Source: JBFLVU01 sp037444825 (GTDB lineage Bacteria; Acidobacteriota; UBA4820; DSQY01). Taken from it: a stretch of 64,000 bases of DNA. Below, one piece after another: positions 1 to 8,464 of the stretch. The DNA lies in assembly GCA_037444825.1 (NCBI GenBank), contig JBBILR010000002.1, positions 1 to 64,000 of the forward strand. Reading direction: 5' to 3'. The position numbers and the translations under genes are program-made. The notes beneath the pieces are model-generated. The model did no database searches and was not told where the DNA came from. It was given only the letters and a program-made list of their open reading frames with translations. Positions within the stretch are counted from its first letter, which is position 1. Every line of letters begins with the position of its first letter.

Positions 1-94
1 GGGGGGGGACAGGCAAAAGGCTCGAAGTCCGGCGGGTCCTGCATCGGCCCCCTTCACCCTCTCGCGGGCTTTCGGGCCCTTTGCGGCCTCCCCC

Positions 95-361
95 CTATAA
101 GGTACGTTGAGGATTCAGGCGCCGAAGTCCGACAAAGCCCAAGGCCCGGGACTTCGAGACCTCCTCCCGGAGAACCGGCCGCGCTTCGGGGGCCAGGTCC
201 GGGCACCACCGGTACAGCGGCCCCGAGGGCAGGGGCCAGGAGACCCAGCGCTCCAGCTCGTCCAGACGCTGGTCGAGAAGGACCAGGATGGCCCCGATGC
301 GGCGGAGGTGGGAGGCGTCCAGCCCCAGGGCGTTGGGGGCCTCCTCTTCGGGCCTGGTCAT
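95..361 (-). CDS. Small uncharacterised protein (88 aa)
   Basis: An 88-residue frame whose ATG overlaps the stop of the upstream MFS gene (ATGA, 4 bp), which indicates translational coupling and is the main reason to accept it as a gene. The first half is a predicted amphipathic helix (AILVLLDQRLDELERWV, residues 24-40). A tryptophan- and proline-rich stretch follows, then a basic tail. There is no signal peptide, transmembrane segment or cysteine motif, and I do not recognise the family. It may be an accessory to the transporter, but that is inference from position only. Confidence 0.6.
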   Translation of the reverse strand: MTRPEEEAPNALGLDASHLRRIGAILVLLDQRLDELERWVSWPLPSGPLYRWCPDLAPEARPVLREEVSKSRALGFVGLRRLNPQRTL

Positions 362-1596
362 GGGGCCACTCCCTTCGCGCGTCCCCTCCCGTTCTGCGCC
401 ACGAAGGCGGCCATGCCCAGGAAACCCGCGGCGGTGAACCCGGCGGCGACGCCGTAGGCCCACGTGCGGCCGAAGTGGTCGAGCAGCCAGCCGGTGAGCA
501 CGCTGGACACCAGGTCCCCCACGGCGTTGGAGGTGGCCAGGAGGCCCAGGGCGTAGGCCCTGGCGTCCTCCTGGATCATCTTGGCCGCCGTGGCCTTCTC
601 CACCGTCTCCTCGATGGCGATGTACACGCCGCTCAGGAGGAAGAGCGGAAGGAGCATCCATAGACTTGGTGACAGGACCGCCAGGCCGACGTTGAAGAGC
701 ACGCCGATGCCGTAGCCGAGAAGGAGCGTCCGGCCGTGGGACCAACGGTCCGTCAAAACCCCGGCGGGAAGGGTGGCGAGGCCGCTGACGGCGTTGTGGA
801 AGACGTACAGGAGCACCGGAATGGAGAAATAGGCCAGCCCGCTCGAGGACGGCAGCCTGCGCGCGGCTTCCAGGATGAGGAAGGTCCGGGAGAAGTCGCC
901 CATCCCGAAGAGCAGCACGGCGCCCAGGAACCCCCAGTAGGCGCCGGGCAAGGAGGGCCTCGAGACCCTGACTCTCGCTGTTTCCGCCGCGCGGCGCGGT
1001 TCGTGGACGAGGAACACGACGGCGAGGACCGCGCCCAGACCGGGAACCAGCGTGATCAGGAAGATGACGGGCAGACGAAGCCCCAGGGCGAGGAAGAGGG
1101 CGGCCAGGAGCGGACCCGCCACGGCTCCCGCCATGTCGCCGGCGCGCTCCAGCCCGTAAGCCTTCCCGTACTGCGACGGATCCACCGCCTCCGCCATCAG
1201 AGCGTCCCGAAGCGGCCCGCGGAACCCCCTCGCGGCCCAGGCGGTCATCCGGAGGAGCACGAAGGGAACGGCGGTAGCCGCGAAGGCGAAGGCCCCCACG
1301 CAAACCGTGGTCACCAGGTAGGCCGAGGCCACCGAGGGCTTCTTTCGGATAAGCTTCTGCCCCACGATCCCGGACCAGTACTTGGCCCCCGACCCGAAGA
1401 CGTCCGCCAGCCCTTCGATCCACCCCAGGACCGAGGCTCCCAGCCCCAGGTGCTGGAGGTAGAGGGGGAGGACCGCCGTGGCCATCTCGTGGCTGGCGTC
1501 GGAAAAGAGGCTGGCCAGGGAGAACCCGAGGACGGTGGAATTCCTCCAGGAGCGCTTCTCCCCCGCATTCCCCATGCCCGTTTCATCGAGTTCCAT
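358..1596 (-). CDS. MFS transporter
   Basis: A 412-residue inner-membrane major facilitator protein with about 12 hydrophobic segments. Near the N-terminus it carries SLFSDASHEMATAVLPLYL, a pattern known from a bacterial MFS subgroup of unknown substrate. The cytoplasmic loop contains ARGFRGPLRDAL (about residues 120-131), like the conserved RG.R.P.RDAL motif of that group. ATG 1596 is preferred over the in-frame GTG at 1602 because AGGAG lies 5 nt before it. It is co-transcribed with the 88-aa protein that overlaps its stop. The substrate cannot be read from the sequence. Confidence 0.88.
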   Translation of the reverse strand: MELDETGMGNAGEKRSWRNSTVLGFSLASLFSDASHEMATAVLPLYLQHLGLGASVLGWIEGLADVFGSGAKYWSGIVGQKLIRKKPSVASAYLVTTVCVGAFAFAATAVPFVLLRMTAWAARGFRGPLRDALMAEAVDPSQYGKAYGLERAGDMAGAVAGPLLAALFLALGLRLPVIFLITLVPGLGAVLAVVFLVHEPRRAAETARVRVSRPSLPGAYWGFLGAVLLFGMGDFSRTFLILEAARRLPSSSGLAYFSIPVLLYVFHNAVSGLATLPAGVLTDRWSHGRTLLLGYGIGVLFNVGLAVLSPSLWMLLPLFLLSGVYIAIEETVEKATAAKMIQEDARAYALGLLATSNAVGDLVSSVLTGWLLDHFGRTWAYGVAAGFTAAGFLGMAAFVAQNGRGRAKGVAP

Positions 1597-1602
1597 GGCC
1601 AC

Positions 1603-2311
1603 TCCTGATCCCGAGCCTCGGGCGCAAGGGACGGGGCGGCCCGGCCTCGGGCGAACCGCGCCCCGCCCGGCGGCGCTATGGCCTCCGGGAGGCCTTCCCG
1701 CCCGCGACGAAGCGGCGGGCGGGGGGAACGACCTCAGACGGCCGGTTCACGGCCTTCCCGGTTCGCGGGCGAGCCTCCTCCGGGCGGAGGATCCTTGTAG
1801 GGCGCCGGACGGCGCAGGTCCCGCAGGAGAGACGCCGGCCTGTCGCCAACCGTTCTCCTCGCGAATGCAGGAGGCTTGGGCGATGCTCCAAAGACCCCTC
1901 CGACGCTCCGCGCGCGGGTACTGCCGCCCGGTGTTCAGGAGTCATCAGCCGGGAAGGCGGTTAAGGGCGAACTCCATCGCCGTTTTCAAGATACACCCCG
2001 CACGGCGGCCGGGCAACACATGGCTCGGGGGCGCACCGCTCGCGGTGCCCCGGCAGGTCCGTGGAAGGCTTTCAGCAGGCCATGGAGTCCGCCGCCACCG
2101 CCCCCTGAGCGCGGGTGACTCCCGTGCGCTGCCTGGCCAGGGGAGCCGTCGAGGCCTGCGTCCCGCCCCTTTTTCACGACCGGTCCCTTCCAGGGCAGGC
2201 CCCCCGCCGGCCCTCCGGCCGGTCCGTCCTGCGGGGTGCCGGTTTTCCGCCCTCCCGGGCCTCTCCGGCTCCGCGCGGGCCGCTGCCCGCTCCCCGCAGG
2301 GCGCGGTTCCC
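1603..2311. other. Long intergenic region without a supportable gene
   Basis: About 700 bp between the divergent MFS and tetR genes. Open frames exist on both strands, but all are proline/arginine/glycine-rich with no recognisable motif, no good ribosome binding site and no GC-skewed third codon position. Small GC-rich hairpins occur (for example TCCTCCG/CGGAGGA near 1777-1793), but I see no tRNA or named RNA family. It may hold the MFS promoter or a decayed gene. Confidence 0.5.
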
Positions 2312-2340
2312 TTGACGGGCGCCTTCCCGGGGATTATATT
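2312..2340 (+). promoter_or_regulatory. Sigma-70-type promoter of the efflux operon
   Basis: TTGACG (2312-2317), a 17-nt spacer, then TATATT (2335-2340). This is close to consensus and the best promoter on the left side of the window. The expected start is near 2347, only about 14 nt before the first ATG of the tetR gene. Confidence 0.8.
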
Positions 2341-2358
2341 AACTAACCGGATGGTTAA
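2339..2358. promoter_or_regulatory. Palindromic operator, probably for the TetR repressor
   Basis: TTAACTAACCGGATGGTTAA is an imperfect 20-bp palindrome (16 of 20 positions symmetric) centred on CCGG. It overlaps the end of the -10 box and the expected transcription start, immediately before tetR. This is the classical layout for TetR-family autorepression. Binding is inferred, not shown. Confidence 0.7.
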
Positions 2359-2360
2359 AT

Positions 2361-3128
2361 ATGTCCGGTGAGGGAGGTGGCGTGGCGGTGGGCCGGGAAG
2401 GCGGAAAACCGAGGGGGGCCAGGGCCTCCGCACGGCGGGAGGCCATCCTCCGGGCGGCGCTCCGGGAATTCGCCGCCCGGGGGTTCGAGGGGGCCCGGGT
2501 GGACCGGGTGGCCCGATCGGCCCGCGTGAACAAGGCGTTGCTGTACTACCATTTCGGCAACAAGGCGTCCTTGTACGAGGCCGTTCTGGTGCGGTGGATG
2601 GAGTTCCTCCTCGGGGTGCTCCGGGAGCGGGTCTCCCCCCGGCCCGGACCCGAGGAAAAGCTCGCCGCCCTGGCCGCCGCCTTCGAGGACCTCGTGAGGC
2701 GCCACCCCGAATATCCCCAGATCCTCGTCCGGGAATTCTCCTCGGGGGGCCGGAATCTCACGCCGGAGGTGCTGGGCAGGCTCCTGGCGCTCCTGGAGTT
2801 CGAGGGGGCCATCCTGGAGGAGGGCCGCCGCGCCGGGGTCTTTCGCGCGGCGAGCCCCCTGACCGTGCACCTGCTCCTGGTGGTGGGCACCGTCCTGCAC
2901 CTCATGGGCCGAAAGTTGATAGCGCGTTCGGCGATGCTGGGGCTCCGCTCCGTCCCCCCCCTCCCCGAATCGCCCTCGGGGGCCGTCCTCGGCCTGCTGC
3001 TGGACGGGCTGAGGGCGGATCCGGGCTGCCGGAAGGGCGGCCTCCGTTCCCGGAAGAGTCGGGAAGGGCGTGGGGGAGGAAGGGCCGCCGAAATCGGGAA
3101 GACTCGGCGCAAGGAGGAAGCGCGATGA
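2361..3128 (+). CDS. TetR/AcrR-family transcriptional regulator
   Basis: A 255-residue regulator, first gene of the efflux operon. The N-terminal helix-turn-helix is clear: REAILRAALREFAARGFEGARV followed by VNKALLYYHFGNKASLYEAVL (about residues 26-75), with the family YYHFG.K..L motif. The C-terminal half is a variable ligand-binding domain that ends in an unusual Arg/Lys/Gly-rich tail of about 30 residues. ATG 2361 lies only about 14 nt from the expected start of transcription. An in-frame GTG at 2388, 10 nt after AGGGAGG, is a good alternative start. The stop overlaps the ATG of the next gene (ATGA). It likely represses its own operon through the 2339-2358 palindrome, as CecR (YbhR) does in E. 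coli. Confidence 0.92.
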   Translation: MSGEGGGVAVGREGGKPRGARASARREAILRAALREFAARGFEGARVDRVARSARVNKALLYYHFGNKASLYEAVLVRWMEFLLGVLRERVSPRPGPEEKLAALAAAFEDLVRRHPEYPQILVREFSSGGRNLTPEVLGRLLALLEFEGAILEEGRRAGVFRAASPLTVHLLLVVGTVLHLMGRKLIARSAMLGLRSVPPLPESPSGAVLGLLLDGLRADPGCRKGGLRSRKSREGRGGGRAAEIGKTRRKEEAR

Positions 3129-4096
3129 ACGGCAGACTCGTTCTCTCCTTTTCCGGAGCGGCGTTCCTGCTGCTTTTGGGGTGCGGCGGCGGCGACGCCG
3201 GCGCGCTCCGGGTCTCCGGCAACATCGAGACGGTGGAGACGCAGCTCGCCTTCCAGATCCCGGGCCGGCTGGTGGAACGGGCCGTGGACGAGGGCCAGGC
3301 CGTCCAGGCGGGGCAGATTGTGGCGCGCCTGGACGGCGAGGACCTGAAGCGGCAGGTGGCCCTGAGCCGGGCGGCGGTGGACGCCGCCCGGGCGGCCCTG
3401 CGGGAGCTGGAAAACGGGTACCGCAAGGAGGACGTGGCCCAGGCCAAGGCGCGCCTCGAGGCCGCTTCGGCCGAGGTGAGGCGTCTGGCCGCGGAGGACG
3501 CCCGCCAGGAGGCGCTCTTCCGGAAGGAGGTCATCTCCGCCCGGGAGTACGAGGCTTCCCATACGGCTCTCCTCGCGGCGCAAGCCGCCGAACGCCAAGC
3601 CGCCGAGCAGTACGCCCTCCTGAAGCGCGGCTACCGGCCCGAGCGGAAGGACCAGGCGCGGGCCCGGCTCAAGGAGGCCGAGCAGGCCCTCGCCCTGGCC
3701 AAGACGCGGCTCGGGTACGCGGAGCTGGTCTCCCCCGTGTCGGGCGTCGTCCTGTCCCGGAACGCGGAACCGGGCGAGGTCCTGGCCGCCGGGGCGCCGG
3801 TGGTGACCGTGGGCGATACCCGCCACGTCTACCTCCGGGCCTACGTGGAGGAGACCGACCTGGGCAAGGTGAAGCTGGGCCAGAGGGTGAAGGTCACCTC
3901 CGATACCTATCCCGGGAAGGTCTACGAAGGCCGGGTCTCCTTCCTCTCCCCCGAGGCGGAGTTCACCCCCAAGAGCGTCCAGACGCGGAAGGAGCGGGTG
4001 AAGCTCGTCTACCGCATCAAGGTGGACGTGGCCAACCCGGAAGAGGAGCTCAAACCCGGCATGCCGGCGGACGGGGTCATCGAGGTGGGCGGCTGA
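3125..4096 (+). CDS. HlyD/YbhG-type periplasmic adaptor lipoprotein
   Basis: A 323-residue membrane-fusion protein that would bridge the inner-membrane ABC permeases to the TolC-type channel. It has a lipoprotein signal with lipobox LLLGC (cysteine at about residue 20). A biotinyl-lipoyl-like half (VSGNIETVETQLAFQIPGRL..) follows, then a long Ala/Glu/Arg-rich coiled-coil hairpin (about residues 75-200), the second lipoyl half (LVSPVSGVVLSRNAEPGEVL..) and a beta-barrel domain. The start follows AAGGAGG and overlaps the tetR stop. Order and content match ybhG of the ybhGFSR operon. Confidence 0.92.
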   Translation: MNGRLVLSFSGAAFLLLLGCGGGDAGALRVSGNIETVETQLAFQIPGRLVERAVDEGQAVQAGQIVARLDGEDLKRQVALSRAAVDAARAALRELENGYRKEDVAQAKARLEAASAEVRRLAAEDARQEALFRKEVISAREYEASHTALLAAQAAERQAAEQYALLKRGYRPERKDQARARLKEAEQALALAKTRLGYAELVSPVSGVVLSRNAEPGEVLAAGAPVVTVGDTRHVYLRAYVEETDLGKVKLGQRVKVTSDTYPGKVYEGRVSFLSPEAEFTPKSVQTRKERVKLVYRIKVDVANPEEELKPGMPADGVIEVGG

Positions 4097-4189
4097 TGCT
4101 TCGGGCTGAGCGGCCGATCCTGGGCGAACGATTGGGCGAGGGACCGGGACGGTGAGCCGGAGAGCCGGAGAACCGGGGAGAGAAGGGCC

Positions 4190-5119
4190 ATGACGGCGCA
4201 GGCGGCCATCCAGACCGACCACCTCACGAAGGTCTTCGGCGGAAACCGGGCGGTGGACTCGCTCACCCTGTCGGTGGCCGAGGGGGAGATCTTCGGGCTG
4301 GTGGGGCCGGACGGCGCGGGGAAGACGACCCTCCTGCGCATGCTGAGCGGAATCCTGGACCCCACGGAGGGCGAGGCGACCATCGCCGGCCTGGCCGTGC
4401 GAAAAAAGGCGGAGGCCGTGAAGGAGCACATCGGCTACATGAGCCAGCGCTTCGGCCTCTACCCCGACCTCACGGTCCTGGAGAACATCCTCTTCTACGC
4501 CGATCTGTACGGCGTCCCGCGGCGCGAACGGGAGGGGCGTCTGGAGCGCCTTCTGGCCTTTAGCAACCTCACGCCCTTCCAGCGCCGCCGGGCCGGGAAC
4601 CTCTCGGGGGGGATGAAGCAGAAGCTGGGCCTCTGCTGCGCCCTGATCCATTCGCCGCGCGTCCTCCTCCTGGACGAGCCCACCAACGGCGTGGACCCGG
4701 TGTCGCGCCGCGATTTCTGGCGGATCCTCAACCAGCTTCTGAAGGAGAAGGTGACCATCCTCGTCTCCACGGCGTACCTGGACGAGGCGGAGCGCTGCAG
4801 CCGGGTGGGCCTCATGCACCGGGGAAAGCTCCTCGCGTGCGACACGCCGGCCGGCCTGAAGCGCCTCATGCGCGGCACCCTTCTGGAGGTGCGCGGCGGG
4901 GGGTGCAGGAGGGCCGTCGAGGCCCTCCAACGCGCCGTCGGCGGTTCCGTGGCGGTGTTTGGAGACCGCCTCCACGTGGTGGTGGAGGACGAGGCGTCGG
5001 GGAGGGCGAGGGTGGAGGCGTCCCTCAGGGACTCCGGCGCGGGGACGGTGGAGATCCGCACCGTGGAGCCCTCTCTCGAGGACGTGTTCCTGGCCACCGT
5101 GGAAGGGGCGCGGCGATGA
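4190..5119 (+). CDS. ABC-2 exporter ATPase, first subunit (YbhF N-half-like)
   Basis: A 309-residue ATP-binding subunit. Walker A is GPDGAGKTT (Asp replaces the usual Asn), the signature is the intact LSGGMKQ, and Walker B is VLLLDEPTNGVDP. The switch histidine is replaced: the H-loop reads STAYLDEA instead of STH.., so this subunit lacks the usual gamma-phosphate-sensing His. A C-terminal extension of about 80 residues resembles the DUF4162-type tail. ATG 4190 follows a GGGGAGAGAAGG site. The 93 bp before it form a purine-rich spacer without a gene. The stop overlaps the next ATPase by 4 bp, so the two are probably made together and act as a heterodimer. Confidence 0.93.
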   Translation: MTAQAAIQTDHLTKVFGGNRAVDSLTLSVAEGEIFGLVGPDGAGKTTLLRMLSGILDPTEGEATIAGLAVRKKAEAVKEHIGYMSQRFGLYPDLTVLENILFYADLYGVPRREREGRLERLLAFSNLTPFQRRRAGNLSGGMKQKLGLCCALIHSPRVLLLDEPTNGVDPVSRRDFWRILNQLLKEKVTILVSTAYLDEAERCSRVGLMHRGKLLACDTPAGLKRLMRGTLLEVRGGGCRRAVEALQRAVGGSVAVFGDRLHVVVEDEASGRARVEASLRDSGAGTVEIRTVEPSLEDVFLATVEGARR

Positions 5120-6099
5120 CCGGGCCGGGCAGCGGCCAGGAGGAGTTCGCCGTCAGCCTGAGGGAGCTGTCCCGCGCCTTCGGGGACTTCGTGGCGGTGA
5201 AGGGCATCTCGCTGGACGTGAAGCGGGGGGAGATCTTCGGCTTCCTCGGGCCCAACGGCGCGGGGAAGTCCACCACCATCCGCATGCTCTGCGGCCTTCT
5301 CGAGCCTACCTCCGGAAGCGGCACGGTGGCCGGCTTCGACCTGCGCACCCAGCCGGAGCGCATCAAGGAGCACATCGGGTACATGAGCCAGAAGTTCTCG
5401 CTCTACGAGGACCTCACCGTGGAGGAGAACATCGACTTCTACAGCGGCATCTACCGGATCCCCCGGGAGAAGAAGGGCGAGCGAAAGTCGTGGGTGCTCC
5501 GGATGGCGGGCCTCGAAGAGCATCGCCGGACGCGGACCTCGCTCTTGCCCGGCGGGTGGAAGCAGCGGCTCTCCCTGGGCTGCGCCCTGCTCCACGAACC
5601 CCCGGTGCTCTTCCTCGACGAACCCACGTCGGGGGTGGACCCCACGAGCCGCCGCTCCTTCTGGGAGCTGATCCGTCGGACGGCGGCCCAGGGGGTCACC
5701 GTCTTCGTGACCACGCACTACATGGAGGAGGCGGAGTACTGCGACCGGCTGGCCCTCGTCCACCGGGGCCAGCTCGCCGCGGTGGGCACGCCGGGGGAGC
5801 TGAAGGAGGGGTTCATGAGGGGCGAAGTGATCGAGGTGGTCTGCCGCGCCTCCCAGGAGGCCCTCGAGGTGGTGGAGGGCGTTCCGGGCGTGCGGGAGGC
5901 GGCCCTCTTCGGGGCGGCCCTCCACGCGGTGGTGGAGGACGCCTCGGAAGCGGAGGCCGCCGTCCGCGCGGCCCTCGAATCGGCGGGCCTGGGCGTGGCG
6001 TCCGTGCGGCGCATCGCCCCGACGCTGGAGGACGTCTTCGTCTCCCTCATCGAGGCCCGGGACCGGGAGGAGGGGGCGCAGCGGGAGTTCCGGGAATGA
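5116..6099 (+). CDS. ABC-2 exporter ATPase, second subunit (YbhF C-half-like)
   Basis: A 327-residue ATP-binding subunit with standard Walker A (GPNGAGKST), Walker B (VLFLDEPTSGVDP) and switch histidine (VTTHYMEEAEYCDR). Its signature is altered to LPGGWKQ in place of LSGGQ. This is the reciprocal defect to the neighbour, so a heterodimer of the two would have one canonical and one degenerate ATP site. In E. coli YbhF the two halves are one polypeptide; here they are separate genes with a 4-bp overlap. The C-terminal tail (about residues 230-327) is again of DUF4162 type. Confidence 0.93.
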   Translation: MTGPGSGQEEFAVSLRELSRAFGDFVAVKGISLDVKRGEIFGFLGPNGAGKSTTIRMLCGLLEPTSGSGTVAGFDLRTQPERIKEHIGYMSQKFSLYEDLTVEENIDFYSGIYRIPREKKGERKSWVLRMAGLEEHRRTRTSLLPGGWKQRLSLGCALLHEPPVLFLDEPTSGVDPTSRRSFWELIRRTAAQGVTVFVTTHYMEEAEYCDRLALVHRGQLAAVGTPGELKEGFMRGEVIEVVCRASQEALEVVEGVPGVREAALFGAALHAVVEDASEAEAAVRAALESAGLGVASVRRIAPTLEDVFVSLIEARDREEGAQREFRE

Positions 6100-6142
6100 A
6101 GAAAACGGGGAGACAGGGAAACCGGGAGTCGGGGAGAAAGCC

Positions 6143-7276
6143 TTGAACCTCCGCAGACTGAGGGCGGTGGCCTGGAAGGAGACGCTCCACGTGGTCCGCG
6201 ACGCACGGGCGCTGGGGATCAGCATCGCCCTGCCGGTGTTGCTCCTCCTCCTCTTCGGCTACGCCCTCACGCTGGACGTGGACCGGGTGCCCCTGGTGGT
6301 CTGGGACCGGAGCGGCACGCCGAAAAGCCGCGAGCTGGTGAGCCTCTTCACCGGCTCCCGCTACTTCGACCTCGAGAACCGCGTGGCGGACTACGGCGCC
6401 CTGGAGCGGGAGATCCTGGAGGGGAGGGCCCTCCTCGGGCTGGTGATCCCGGAGGACTACGCCCGCCGGCTGGGCTCCGGCCGTACGGCCCGAGTCCAGC
6501 TCGTGGCCGACGGGAGCGACGCCAACACGGCGGCCATCGCCATGGGCTACGCCGACGCCGTGGTGCAAGGCTACTCGCAGAAACTGCGCGTCTCCCTCGT
6601 CCGGAAGGAGACGGGGAGGGTGGCGGCCGCCCCCCTCGACCTGCGACCCCGCGTCTGGTTCAACACGGACATGGAGTCCAGGAACTTCATCGTGCCGGGC
6701 CTCATCGCCGTCATCCTGATGCTCATCGCGGCGCTCCTCACGTCGCTCACCGTCTCGAGGGAGTGGGAGACGGGCACCATGGAGCAGCTCCTCTCCACGC
6801 CGCTGAAGGGGCCGGAACTCGTCCTGGGGAAACTGGCGCCCTACTTCGCCGTGGGCATGCTGGACATGCTCCTGTCGGTGCTGGCGGGGCGCCACCTCTT
6901 CGGCGTGCCCATCCGGGGGAGCGTGCTCCTCGTCTTCGCCATGGCCTCCGTCTACCTCCTGGGCTCCCTCTCCCTGGGGATGCTCATCAGCATCGTGGCG
7001 AAGAACCAGCTGCTGGCCAACCAGATGGCCTTCGTCGCCACCTTCCTCCCGGCCTTCCTCCTCTCGGGCTTCATGTTCGACATCGGCAATATGCCGAAGA
7101 TCCTTCAGGCGGTGACGCTGGCGGTGCCCGCGCGGTACTGCGTCTACCTCCTCCGCAGCCTGTACCTCAAGGGCGTGGGGCCCTCGGTCCTCTGGGGGGA
7201 GGGCGTGTTCCTCCTGCTGTTCGCGGCCGCCATGCTGGCCTTGTCCCTGGCCAAGTTCAAGAAGAAGCTGGAGTGA
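6143..7276 (+). CDS. ABC-2 type permease (YbhS-like)
   Basis: A 377-residue permease. It has an N-terminal transmembrane helix (IALPVLLLLLFGYAL), a large periplasmic domain (residues about 50-170, FTGSRYFDL.., DGSDANTAAIAMGYAD), then five helices including the SGFMFDIGNMP motif typical of the YhhJ/YbhS/YbhR family. The start is TTG 6143, chosen because GGGGAGAAAG lies just upstream and MNLRRLRAVAWKE matches the family N-terminus. It likely pairs with the next permease to form the export pore. Confidence 0.92.
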   Translation: MNLRRLRAVAWKETLHVVRDARALGISIALPVLLLLLFGYALTLDVDRVPLVVWDRSGTPKSRELVSLFTGSRYFDLENRVADYGALEREILEGRALLGLVIPEDYARRLGSGRTARVQLVADGSDANTAAIAMGYADAVVQGYSQKLRVSLVRKETGRVAAAPLDLRPRVWFNTDMESRNFIVPGLIAVILMLIAALLTSLTVSREWETGTMEQLLSTPLKGPELVLGKLAPYFAVGMLDMLLSVLAGRHLFGVPIRGSVLLVFAMASVYLLGSLSLGMLISIVAKNQLLANQMAFVATFLPAFLLSGFMFDIGNMPKILQAVTLAVPARYCVYLLRSLYLKGVGPSVLWGEGVFLLLFAAAMLALSLAKFKKKLE

Positions 7277-7283
7277 GGCGGGC

Positions 7284-8414
7284 ATGCTCGAGCGGCTGAG
7301 GCACATGCTGAAAAAGGAGTTCATCCACGCGCTGCGCGACCCGCGCATGCGCGCGGTGATCCTCGTGGTGCCCGTCTTCCAGGTGCTCATCTTCGGCTAC
7401 GCCGTCACCACCGACGTGCGCGACATCCGGACGGCCGTCTACGACCTGGACCACACCGTGGAGAGCCGCCGCCTGGTCTCCCGCTTCGAGAACTCGGGCT
7501 ACTTCGAGGTGGTGAGCCGGCTTTCCGGCGAGGAGCAGGTGCGCGATGTGCTGGACCGGGGAACGGCGCGGGTGGTGTTGCGGGTCAACCGAGGCTTCGG
7601 GGACGACGTGGCGGCGGGCCGCACGGGGAAAGTCCAGCTCCTGCTGGACGGGACCGACAGCAACACGGCGAGCCTCGTCCTCCAGTACGCCGGGAAGATC
7701 GCGGCCGCCTACAACGAGCGGCTCCTCGTGCAGCGCTTCGAGCGCTCCACGGGCCGGCGCGCGCCGGCGGCGCCCGTGGAGCTCGTCGGGCGCGCGTGGT
7801 TCAACCCGAACCTCGAAAGCCGAGACTACTTCGTCCCGGGGGTCATCGCCCTGCTCGTCATGGTCATCTCCCTCCTCCTGTCGAGCATGGCCGTGGTCCG
7901 CGAGAAGGAGATGGGGACCATCGAGCAGATCCTGGTGACGCCCATGGGGAGGGCGGAGTTCATCCTCGGCAAGACCATCCCCTTCGCCCTCATCGGCTTT
8001 CTCGACGTGGTGCTCATCTCCCTGGTGGCCGTCTTCTGGTTCGACGTCCCCATCCGGGGGAACCCGCTCCTGCTCCTCGCCTCCACGGGGCTCTACCTCA
8101 TGAGCACGCTCGGCGTGGGCCTCTTCATCTCCACCGTCAGCCGGACCCAGCAGCAGGCCATGATGACGGCCTTCTTCTTCATGCAGCCCGCTATCCTCCT
8201 CTCGGGCTTCATCTACCCCATCGCCAACATGCCGCCGGCGGTTCAGTGGCTGACCTATCTGAACCCCCTGCGCTATTTTCTCGTGATCCTCCGGGGCGTC
8301 TTCCTCAAAGGCGTGGGCCTTTCCGTTCTCTGGCCGCAGATGGCGGCCCTGGGACTTCTGGGCGCGGCCCTCCTCGCCCTCGCCGCGTCGAGGTTCCGCA
8401 AGACCCTGGCCTAG
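7284..8414 (+). CDS. ABC-2 type permease (YbhR-like)
   Basis: A 376-residue paralogue of the preceding permease with the same topology. It has an N-terminal helix (VVPVFQVLIFGYAV), a periplasmic domain with the matching DGTDSNTASLVLQYAGKI segment, the cytoplasmic segment EKEMGTIEQILVTPM, and five C-terminal helices with SGFIYPIANMPPAVQ. It starts 8 nt after the previous stop. The export substrate is unknown; related systems move drugs or cholate-like compounds. Confidence 0.92.
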   Translation: MLERLRHMLKKEFIHALRDPRMRAVILVVPVFQVLIFGYAVTTDVRDIRTAVYDLDHTVESRRLVSRFENSGYFEVVSRLSGEEQVRDVLDRGTARVVLRVNRGFGDDVAAGRTGKVQLLLDGTDSNTASLVLQYAGKIAAAYNERLLVQRFERSTGRRAPAAPVELVGRAWFNPNLESRDYFVPGVIALLVMVISLLLSSMAVVREKEMGTIEQILVTPMGRAEFILGKTIPFALIGFLDVVLISLVAVFWFDVPIRGNPLLLLASTGLYLMSTLGVGLFISTVSRTQQQAMMTAFFFMQPAILLSGFIYPIANMPPAVQWLTYLNPLRYFLVILRGVFLKGVGLSVLWPQMAALGLLGAALLALAASRFRKTLA

Positions 8415-8464
8415 GGGGAGGGACGGAACAGGCGCCGAAGACGGCGGAGACAAGGAGTTCGACC

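Noticed and set aside
1..94. A gene or repeat at the left edge
   Set aside because: A G-run and about 90 bp with no readable frame or signal. Too short and cut by the window edge.
1478..2371. A 297-codon plus-strand frame crossing the MFS gene start and the long intergenic gap
   Set aside because: Low-complexity Pro/Arg/Ala composition, runs antisense into the MFS gene, and ends through the tetR promoter and operator.
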